Under the pieces are notes generated by a model. It did no database searches and was not told where the DNA came from. It saw only the letters and a program-made list of their open reading frames with translations. From positions 1,874,001 through 1,887,500 of the forward strand of contig WPIO01000071.1 in assembly GCA_009760855.2 (NCBI GenBank): a stretch of DNA of 13,500 bases, read 5' to 3'. The DNA is from Cristatella mucedo (taxonomy: Eukaryota; Bryozoa; Phylactolaemata; Cristatellidae). Shown here piece by piece: positions 6,601-13,500 of this stretch (position 1 is its first letter; every line of letters begins with the position of its first letter). The position numbers and the translations under genes were made by a program.

Positions 6601-7140
6601 TCGCTTGAGGCTCCGCTCTAACCGCTCAGACCGAGCGAACCAGTTCGCTGATAGGGGGCGCTGACGCCTATGCCCACACACTTAGGGGCGATCACCTGAG
6701 CGGCCCCATTCGCCTCTGCCACACTGGCTTGGGCCAGTGTTATTTAAATATTTTACGGCACTGCAAAAATACCAAGGATAATAGCGGCGCTCCCAATCGT
6801 CGAAGAAGCATGCCACATAGCAAAGGGGGGGGCGCTCGAGCTGCATGACCGTGGGCGCCAGTGCTGGCAAGTCATGGGCGGAAGATTACGACATTCGCTC
6901 CTCCTCCACTGAGAGGTATTCAGCGCATCAGTTCCAAAAAGCCTCGGCTTTGAATGGCAAAATTCTGCTGTACTAAGTGCGGAGTGCGGTAAAGGCTGAT
7001 CCCTACGGCCTTGTTCGTAGCGTGGTAGCCGAGCGGCGATCGCTGCCACGTTTAGCAGGTAATACAGACTCGCCAAAGTGATCTTTTATTAGACGACCAC
7101 ATCTGCTCCACAGTCGTCTGCCTACTTTCAGCTACATAAA
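6601..7140. other. Spacer without supported gene; one perfect small hairpin
   Basis: ACACTGGC (6721-6728) and GCCAGTGT (6733-6740) form a perfect 8-bp stem with a TTGG loop, followed by an AT-rich TATTTAAATA. A CTCF-like GATAGGGGGCGC lies near 6650. AGACGAC/GTCGTCT form a 7-bp inverted pair near 7092-7118. A minus frame at 6753-7076 has no family I recognise. Confidence 0.4.
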
Positions 7141-7159
7141 ATTGCTAACTTTCGGGCTT

Positions 7160-7885
7160 GTTTAAAAACGGATAGCACATTTAAATTGGTCCATGCATCT
7201 TTGACATCCCGTCTTGACTTCTGTAACTCACTGCTTGCTGGTCTACCGGCCTGAGAAGTCAGGCGCTTACAGCCTGTGCAAAACTCTACAGCTAGGCTTG
7301 TCTGTCGTGAGCGTCACAGTTGCCATATCACACCACTTCTCACCGACCTGCAAAGGGTCTCGGCCAAGCAAAGCATCGACTCAACGTTTGTCACTCACGT
7401 TTTAGGTCCCTTCATTATTAGGCTCCAGCCTACCTATCATCTTCCCCGCCAGACTGAGCATCGTACGCCCGCTTTTCGGAATCTTATCGTTTAGTTATGC
7501 CTCGTACGAACCTCAAATTCTTTAGAGACCATGGCTTTACTTTGCATGCTCCCAAAGCCGGGAACTCACTTCCGACTTGCGTCGCCGTATCACACGACTT
7601 GTCCACGTTTAAAAAGAAACTAAAACCCCATCTATTTATCTCAGAATTTATTGGGTTTCCATAATCCATCCTTTATGTGCTTCTGCGTGCTGACACTGTT
7701 GCATGCTGTAACTAACCCATACTTGCAGGCTGATCATATGCATGTCACCCCTAACCATCTTATGTTTGTTGTTTATTGAACATTCTACCACTAAACATTC
7801 GATCGTGCTTTCTTTGCAGCGAATGTAAAGTTCTTAGAAAGAGGTTGAGTTCTCCGAGGGCGCCATATCAAACGTATTATTATTA
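7160..7885 (+). mobile_element. LINE family A, longest copy (RT C-terminus and 3' UTR)
   Basis: Starts with sequence coding VHASLTSRLDFCNSLLAGLP (about 7189-7250), the SRLDYCNSLL block of CR1/L2-type reverse transcriptases. With frame changes it continues to QNSTARLVC and HITPLLTDLQ, then the APKAGNSLPTCV and STFKKKLKPHLF blocks. Its 3' UTR has TGCGTGCTGACACTG, CATGTCACCCCTAACC, AATGTAAAG, GAGTTCTCCGAGGGCGCC and an ATT tail (7870-7885). Several frameshifts make it non-functional. The left edge is not sharp. Confidence 0.8.
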
Positions 7886-8731
7886 TTTATCCAGGACCTG
7901 AGCGATGTCGGTCGCGAAGTGCGAGCACCTTAAACTGATAGGCCAAGGTCAGGGACGAATGATTGCGTCGTTTAATTCTGTTACATTTGGCGATCAGTGG
8001 AGCCGTTGCCATTACGTCTGCTGTGGCCGCATACTAGAGAGTATAGAAAAGTGATAGAAGCTGACCATAAAGAACCTCCGCAGTCACGAGAGCGCTGCAC
8101 TTTGACCGGGACTCTGCACTTTGACTGTGTTTCTGGCCTCCCGAACACATGCACTCTTCTAAAGCAGAATCAGTTTAGGGTCTGGCTTGGCACTCTGGAT
8201 TTAGCACGAGCGGCGGATGACCAATCGGTGACATGTAATGCACGTGAAGGGCGCTGACTGTTGACGTTACACATCTGCAGCCACCACTGCTGTCATTAAA
8301 TGTTCGCCCGCTCTAATAAATGCCACAATTCATGCATCCGCCACCGCCATCTAAGCTGGTCGATTGCGAAACAGAAGCGGGCAACCTACAAGTTACTCAT
8401 TCGTTTCTAAATACTGCTACGGTTTCACAACGGCAATGGCTCACCCTCGGCGTGCATGCGTGTGTCCGATCGAGGAGTTTAGGCTCGGTACCGGGAGAAA
8501 ATTATGAAAGTGCACGAGGCTCATACAAGTCGCTGCCCATTGATTCGACTTCGACGCAACATCGATGCCGATGAACGGTGGACGATGTGGCTACGCCTCT
8601 CGGCGGCGTGTCACGGTGGACGTCAACATCCTCGAGAGACGCGTCGAGGACGACTTACTTTAGAGTGCCTTGCTACGCCGGCGGCGAGAAGCTTGTACTC
8701 TTGGTGTGGACAATAAATAAATAAATTATAT
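7886..8731. other. Spacer without supported gene
   Basis: Mixed-composition sequence with no recognised exon, repeat family or RNA gene. Open frames at 7997-8257 and 8320-8574 carry no known motif and lack splice or promoter support. (AATA)n at 8711-8726 contains AATAAA, but there is no gene ending there. Confidence 0.4.
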
Positions 8732-8899
8732 GAATAGCATTATATATATATATATATTTATGATATAATATAATATAAACTAAATCATTTAATTTAATAT
8801 AAAAATAAGTTATAGTAATTAATAATAAAAACTATTCGACAGCTATTATCCATTACATAATATATTATATGTTGGATAATAGCCCGTCGTATGCTATTC
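8732..8899. mobile_element. AT-rich MITE-like element with TIRs and palindrome
   Basis: GAATAGCAT (8732-8740) is perfectly inverted as ATGCTATTC (8891-8899). The 168-bp interval is very AT-rich, with (TA)n at about 8741-8757. It contains a palindrome: GCTATTATCC (8842-8851) pairs with GGATAATAGC (8874-8883), and CGAC (8837-8840) with GTCG (8886-8889) outside it. There is no protein and no clear target-site duplication, so MITE is an inference; a plain cruciform-forming AT island is the alternative. Confidence 0.45.
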
Positions 8900-9348
<449 letters not shown>

Positions 9349-9447
9349 GCAGCACGCCACGCCCAGCAGGATGGAGGTCGTTTAAAATTACCTCCCGTAG
9401 CATCTACTCGTCTTGAGAACGAGAGCCATATAGTGGGTCAGTCTCTG

Positions 9448-9605
9448 CTTCACCTTCACCTTCACCTGCACCTTCACGAGCTGAGTGCAAGCTCTGCCGC
9501 AAATTCTGCAGTACAACCTATGTACCTTAACCTCTGTACCTTAATCTCTCTACCTTAACCTCTGTACCCTAATCTCTCTACCTTAACCTCTGTACCCTAA
9601 CCGTG
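9448..9605. repeat. CACCTT and TACCTTAACCTC minisatellites
   Basis: Short CACCTTCACCTT units at 9448-9477 are followed by alternating TGTACCYTAATCTCTC and TACCTTAACCTC units from 9521 to about 9605, a 28-bp higher-order period. GCAAGCTCTGCCGC occurs at 9487-9500 and again at 9630-9643, flanking the array. Confidence 0.85.
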
Positions 9606-9766
9606 ACCGGGACTTAGCTGGAAGAAGTTGCAAGCTCTGCCGCGCACCCTAACCATGGCTGCCACGTACCCTAACTTGCGGGTCGAAGTTGTGGACCGCC
9701 ACGCCCTTCGCTGCTGCGGTGCTGCCTTAATTGAACGTGGGGATTGTGCGCTTGCTCTCCTCCTCA

Positions 9767-9794
9767 TCGTCGTCGGCGTCGTCGTCGTCGTCGC
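9767..9794. repeat. (TCG)n microsatellite
   Basis: A TCG trinucleotide run with one interruption, in a CpG-rich spacer (9606-9995) that holds no gene I can support. Confidence 0.9.
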
Positions 9795-9995
9795 GAGGAC
9801 GACGCAAGGTGCTCGGCAAGCTAGCGGCGACCGCACCTGATCCCACGACGCCGACTGGCGGCTGCACGACGGCCATGCTTGTCATAAGAACGCACGTCAC
9901 CCCTGCGGGATTCAAGCGCATGGCCGGTGTCTGCGGCAGTGACGGACGGGTCGATCCTATCGTCGCTGGTTCGCCATCAAAGCGGAATGGTTCGC

Positions 9996-9997
9996 AG

Positions 9998-10030
<33 letters not shown>

Positions 10031-10136
10031 ACTCTCTCACTCTCACGCTGTCTCTCTCTCTGTCTATCTGTCTCTCTCTCTCTTTCTCTCTCTCCATAAC
10101 TCTCACTCACTCTGTCTCTCCATCTCTGTCTCTATT

Positions 10137-10217
<81 letters not shown>

Positions 10218-10310
10218 GTGTCTCTGTCTCTCCCTGTCTCTCTCCTCCTCTCTCACTCTCTCTCTATCTCTCTGTCTCTCTTTTTCTCTCTCCCTATCTC
10301 TCTCTCTGAG
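9996..10310. repeat. Interrupted (TC)n microsatellite, about 315 bp
   Basis: Almost entirely pyrimidine on the plus strand. A pure TC core lies at about 10141-10213, with TG, TA and CA interruptions elsewhere. All open frames here are repeat artefacts. Confidence 0.97.
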
Positions 10311-10334
10311 AAATAGCAAACAGCAAGGGATATG

Positions 10335-10475
<141 letters not shown>

Positions 10476-10483
10476 GACACATC

Positions 10484-10520
10484 CATGTATGTATGTATGT
10501 ATGTATGTATGTATGTACGT
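10484..10520. repeat. (ATGT)n microsatellite
   Basis: About nine ATGT units directly after the (TA)n run. TACGTATGCATGG follows. Confidence 0.95.
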
Positions 10521-10529
10521 ATGCATGGA

Positions 10530-10853
10530 GCTCACTCACTCTCACTCTGTCAATGGACGGCTGGATGGACTTCAGCTGTTGACACGTGCGGTGGGTTTTT
10601 TAGCTGTCCCTTTGTTTGAGCTCCGGAGGCGCTTGCGAACTGCAGCGTGACCGCCCCTGCCGCGTCCGGCCCGCTAGCACACGCGGTCGGCGTTCGCCTG
10701 CTCGTGGCCCAGCGAGGCCGCCCTAGCGGCCGGCGGTCTCTACGTTGCGCAACAGCTGGCTTCACTGACGCACCGCTTCCGCGATGATTTGCTTCGGCTA
10801 AGAATCGCCGAGTCATGTACCCGAGCGACCGGATACCACGAACTCGGATTCGG
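10530..10853. other. GC-rich spacer, no supported gene
   Basis: CpG-rich sequence with GCCCTAGCGGCCGGCGG near 10720. No exon or splice-supported frame was recognised. Confidence 0.4.
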
Positions 10854-11036
10854 CAGAGCTGTGCGTGCGTCAGTTTCCGGGTAGAGACGAAGATGGCTAG
10901 GCGAGACTGCAGCGGCACCTAGCGGCAAACTACAAACTGCAGCCGCAGAGCGGTGCGCGAGTCAGTTTTCGGGTAGGGACAAAGACGACTAGGCGAGTTT
11001 GCAGCGGCACCTAGCGGCAAGCTGCAGCCGCAGAGC
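10854..11036. repeat. Tandem repeat, 92 and 85 bp units
   Basis: CAGAGC starts recur at 10854, 10946 and 11031. Both units contain CAGTTT-CGGGTAG, ACTAGGCGAG-like and GCAGCGGCACCTAGCGGCAA blocks. The second unit lacks a short ACTACAA stretch. Identity by eye is high but not perfect. The repeated CACCTAGCGGC is the only regulatory-looking piece. Confidence 0.9.
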
Positions 11037-11239
11037 GTCGCAAAAAAACTCTCGCTTTATGAGCGTCATCTACTTCATCGGACGCCAAAGCCGACTGTGC
11101 GGCTGCCGCAGTGACGTCAGCGCCATCGCCAGGTGGCGCGCTAAGGCCTTTCGAACAAGCCACTTACTCGCCACAGCATGCGAAGCGCTCGGCGCAGTGG
11201 AAGCAGCGGCAGCAGGCTGGAAGCACGGCGGCTGCTGCG

Positions 11240-11311
11240 AAGGAAGGAAGAAGGAAGGAAGGCAGGAAGGAAGGAAGAAAGGAAGGATGGAAGGAAGGAA
11301 GGAGGGAAGGC
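11240..11311. repeat. (GGAA)n microsatellite
   Basis: A purine-only stretch of AAGG units with single interruptions (GGC, GAT, GGG). Lys/Glu/Gly/Arg-rich frames through it are artefacts. The flank at 11037-11239 contains CAGTGACGTCAG (11109-11120) and AGGTGGCGC (11131-11139) but no recognised gene. Confidence 0.95.
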
Positions 11312-11393
11312 CTTGCGAGCGGCGTCCCTTGCAGCGATGCCCCACGATTTGCTAGCGACGCCGCAGCCAGCGAGCGCCGCTAGCGTTCGTAGC

Positions 11394-11433
11394 GTTCGCC
11401 CATCGGCGCCTCCTCGGGCGCCGATGGGCGAAC
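11394..11433. repeat. Perfect 17-bp GC-rich hairpin
   Basis: GTTCGCCCATCGGCGCC (11394-11410) is the exact reverse complement of 11417-11433, separated by TCCTCG. Preceded by a tandem TAGCGTTCG. No member of a known RNA family is recognised. Confidence 0.93.
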
Positions 11434-11489
11434 AATCGTCGCCCGAGCATCCGGGCGGCGGCGGCGGACTGAGTGATCATTTCCGGTTA

Positions 11490-11564
11490 GAGATGTTAAG
11501 CGCCAAGAAAGAGATTCAGTTCTCTGAGGGCATTTTATCAAGTGTGTTATTATTACTATTATTA
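11490..11564 (+). mobile_element. LINE family A 3'-end fragment
   Basis: Contains GTTAAGCGCCAAGAAAGAG, TTCTCTGAGGGCATTTTATC, AAGTG and a tail of ATT type. GATCA occurs just before it (11475-11479) and directly after it (11565-11569), a possible short target-site duplication. About 75 bases long, so strongly 5'-truncated. Confidence 0.7.
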
Positions 11565-11569
11565 GATCA

Positions 11570-11968
11570 CGCTATGCCCACTGTTCTTGATTGCAGAATA
11601 GACGCTAGCACAGCTGTTTCCTGTTTAATGAAGGAGACCTCCGGGGGGCGGGGCGGGGCAGAACGACGATCTGGGCGAAGCCGAGCGGGCATTCTGCAGA
11701 GGCCACTTTGAGCGGCGGCCGTAGCGACGCTGCTAGTCACTTGACTATCCCGGCGCTGCATGCCACGGTCTTGATTGTCACACCCTTGGGTCAGAGTAGG
11801 TCACGCCCAGCAATAGGCAGCCCTATCGTTCGGACGGTATGTTATCGTAGTATTAAGCAGCACGCAAGACCGGGTCAGCTTGTATCACGGCAAGCGAATT
11901 ATAAGTGCAGCACCAATTCACACTAGTTGCGTCTACGTTTGGTCGATGCGGCCGCAGTACAGGAGGCA
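11570..11968. other. Spacer without supported gene; GC box
   Basis: GGGGGGCGGGGCGGGG at about 11643-11658 is a GC box and could form a G-rich structure. No exon or repeat family was recognised in the rest. Confidence 0.4.
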
Positions 11969-12009
11969 CCGGTAGAGGGCGCCGGTAGAGGGCGCCGGTA
12001 GAGGGCGCC
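11969..12009 (+). repeat. 13-bp tandem (GGTAGAGGGCGCC)x3, CTCF-like
   Basis: Three exact 13-mers at 11971, 11984 and 11997. Together with the preceding CC, each reads CCGGTAGAGGGCGC, which fits 13 of 14 positions of the vertebrate CTCF core CCASYAGRKGGCRS on the plus strand. The units abut, so neighbouring sites share a base. Confidence 0.9.
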
Positions 12010-12029
12010 TCGGCGTTGTCAAACGAGCT

Positions 12030-12236
12030 CCCGGATCATCTATGGCCAATAGATTAGCTGCTCCTTTACTCCCCTTAAAAACCGTTGGCAACAGAAGCCT
12101 TTGCTCTGCAAGTCCTAGACTGTGGAACTCGCTTCCGCAACTCTTACGCAACGGCAACTACCCTCCTGCTGCCGACTATGGCTTATCCTTTCCAGCCGCC
12201 CTGAGCTGCTACTTCCATGGTACTCACTACCTCCAC

Positions 12237-12239
<3 letters not shown>
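12030..12239 (+). mobile_element. LINE family B C-terminus, truncated at a (GA)n tract
   Basis: Encodes LPLKTVGNRSLCSASPRLW and NSLPQLLRNG, then SFPAALSCYFHGTHYLHC. It is colinear with the family B copy at about 5545-5740. The similarity stops exactly where (GA)n begins at 12239, so the end of the ORF and the TTACA tail are missing. The open frame continues into the microsatellite only by chance. Confidence 0.75.
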
Positions 12240-12308
<69 letters not shown>

Positions 12309-12319
12309 CGAGAGAGCTA
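12239..12319. repeat. (GA)n microsatellite
   Basis: A near-pure GA run with a few AAAG and GCGAG interruptions, directly joined to a LINE family B fragment. Confidence 0.97.
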
Positions 12320-12438
12320 CAGAGCGAACGAGAGAGTTCTCTTGCGTGCACTCGAGTGGTTACAAGCACACTCGCAAGTTACTGGGTTTGAGTCCAAAGC
12401 GGAAGTGCACCGCGAGGCTGCGCCCACGAAGGGCCGTC

Positions 12439-12690
12439 GGCCCGCCCCTACCCGGTGACTTTTCACGAAGCCCGCAGTTTTCAAGCACCGGACTGCGGCT
12501 GGGTCTGCGGCGTTCGCACCGCTGCGCATGCGCTATGCCGATTTCTTCTCAATGCGATTGCCTGTACAGGAAGTCGGCCCGTGGGCGGGCGCGAGCGTGC
12601 AGTGCAGTATAAATGCACGCGCGCGCCCATGCAGCCGTCGCCGAAAGTGCGAAATCCGGGCGTCTGGTACTCGTGCCTCCCACGTGACTC
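12439..12690 (+). promoter_or_regulatory. Candidate RNA polymerase II promoter
   Basis: A CpG-rich block with ordered promoter motifs: GGCCCGCCCC (12439-12448) and GTGGGCGGGC (12581-12590) as GC boxes, TGCGCATGCGC (12523-12533, the NRF-1 palindrome), TATAAAT (12608-12614) in a GC-rich setting, and CACGTG (12681-12686). Transcription starting about 30 bases after TATA would begin near 12638, some 70 bases before an ATG at 12708. This is inference from motifs only; the block could be chance in GC-rich DNA. Confidence 0.38.
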
Positions 12691-12707
12691 CATCTCACGC
12701 CGCTGTT

Positions 12708-12745
12708 ATGCCGCCGCGGATCCGCGAGCGCAGCTCTCGCGACCG
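12708..12745 (+). CDS. Candidate first coding exon, product unknown
   Basis: ATG at 12708 opens MPPRIRERSSRD and reaches CG|GTAAGC, a good donor, after 38 bases (phase 2). Without splicing, the frame stops at 12747-12749, inside the donor. It follows the candidate promoter at a sensible distance. The peptide is basic and not recognised, and the ATG context (CTGTTATGC) is weak. No second exon is visible in the remaining 750 bases. Confidence 0.28.
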
Positions 12746-12888
12746 GTAAGCGATCGCGAGCGCTGCTTCCAAACGCTTCGCGAACGTGCGGCTATGGGGG
12801 GAAAAAAGTGGAGTTGCTGTCTTTCTAAATAGCCGTTACCAGATCTGTCCCGAAAGCTCCTGCTTGCCAGAACTGCAAGGGCGGCGCC

Positions 12889-12969
12889 GTTCGATTCTCG
12901 TCCCCAATCTTAATCTTAATCTAATCTTAATTTTAATCTTAATCTTAATCTTAATCTAATCTTAATCGA
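12889..12969 (+). repeat. B-box-like motif with (TTAATC)n tail, possible SINE end
   Basis: GTTCGATTC (12889-12897) equals a pol III B box. It is followed by CCCCAATC and then a TTAATC hexamer array to about 12967. A B box directly followed by a microsatellite tail is the pattern of tRNA-derived SINEs. No convincing A box is upstream and the T-stem does not pair, so a real tRNA gene is excluded and the SINE reading is weak. The hexamer array itself is certain. Confidence 0.4.
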
Positions 12970-13205
12970 CCATGCACGAGACGAGAAGAGCGCATGGGTT
13001 GTGTCTCATCCATTAAGAGATTAATCAGCAGCCGGACACGTTTGACGACGCATCAATGGCAATTTTTATTCTAACGAACACCTTTAATACGATATCCTAC
13101 GCTTACGAGCTTGGAAGTTCAACGCGTTAGAACCGCAGCCTACCACTTCTATAGGAACTCGATTGTTTTAAAAAAGAACGGACTCGCTGTCACTGGTGAC
13201 GATGC

Positions 13206-13320
13206 CTACTAATTAAAGCGAGAACGTCCGTCTGCCACGCGGAAAGATGGCGACCAGTAATTCTGGGAGTAATAAATGTCTATGACTCAGCAAAGTGAGT
13301 CCACAGGCAGTGGGCTCTAT
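13206..13320 (+). repeat. Dispersed repeat, copy 2, without tandem expansion
   Basis: Matches both ends of the element at 3382-3672 (CTACTAATTAAAG, CGTCCGTCT, CCACGCG; then CAGC, GGCAGTGGGCTCT). The 84-bp tandem units are absent. The flanks 12970-13205 and 13321-13500 hold no gene that I recognise. Confidence 0.55.
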
Positions 13321-13500
13321 TACCTGTCAGAAACGACAGAACCCCGGCATACTTCACTAGTCTTGTTGAACATTTCTAGTGTTTCTGTCGCTTGCCCTGT
13401 ATGACTTCGCCGCCTTCGAACTTTCTTTCTGGCGACGCTAGTGCTTACTCTGCAGCGAAGCTGCGAAAAAATTTTCATGCACAACATTGCCGATTAATAT

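Noticed and set aside
6314-6681. Repeat proteins with a ten-residue period across 6501-6600
   Set aside because: All frames stay open because the 10-bp unit lacks stops; the DNA-level HSE register explains the pattern better.
12870-12910. A tRNA gene around GTTCGATTC
   Set aside because: The T-stem does not pair and no acceptor, D or anticodon arms can be drawn.

Overview
This is intron-rich, repeat-rich animal nuclear DNA. Coding sequence is sparse. I recognise three spliced exons of an animal haem peroxidase, many 5'-truncated 3' ends of CR1/L2-type non-LTR retrotransposons, and long (TC)n, (TA)n, (GA)n and (GGAA)n microsatellites. Peroxidases of this type, the ATT-tailed LINEs and the moderately GC-rich, CpG-rich spacers suggest an arthropod. 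A chelicerate such as a tick is plausible, but the species cannot be fixed from the sequence alone. There is no bacterial or archaeal gene structure, no CRISPR array and no complete rRNA or tRNA gene.

Layout. Positions 1-1074 are probably an intron of the peroxidase gene. They hold a LINE 3' end with a second, inverted 3' end of the same family inside it, followed by another 3'-end fragment. Positions 1075-3166 carry three peroxidase exons (1075-1294, 1426-1663, 2914-3166) with matching splice phases. They encode the C-terminal part of the catalytic domain, including the proximal His and the NIQRxRDHG motif. The last short exon expected for the family was not found, so the gene either continues through a repeat-filled intron or leaves the window.

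Positions 3382-3672 are a dispersed repeat with an internal 84-bp tandem; a related copy without the tandem lies at 13206-13320. Positions 4000-7900 are a LINE graveyard with nested insertions, a GC-rich spacer with CGACGTCA repeats (5107-5174), and a 10-bp minisatellite (6501-6600) that reads as an extended heat-shock-element array. Positions 8732-8899 are an AT-rich, MITE-like element with short terminal inverted repeats and an internal palindrome. Positions 9250-10530 are a cluster of microsatellites.

Positions 10850-12010 are GC-rich and hold a 92/85-bp tandem, a perfect 17-bp hairpin and three abutting 13-bp units that resemble the CTCF core motif. Positions 12439-12745 have the elements of a promoter and first exon: GC boxes, an NRF-1-type site, a TATA box, an E-box, and an ATG reading into a GT splice donor. 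The peroxidase is the only gene supported with confidence. Nothing indicates that the elements work together as one system; the interest lies in the retrotransposon structures and in repeats that contain regulatory motifs.
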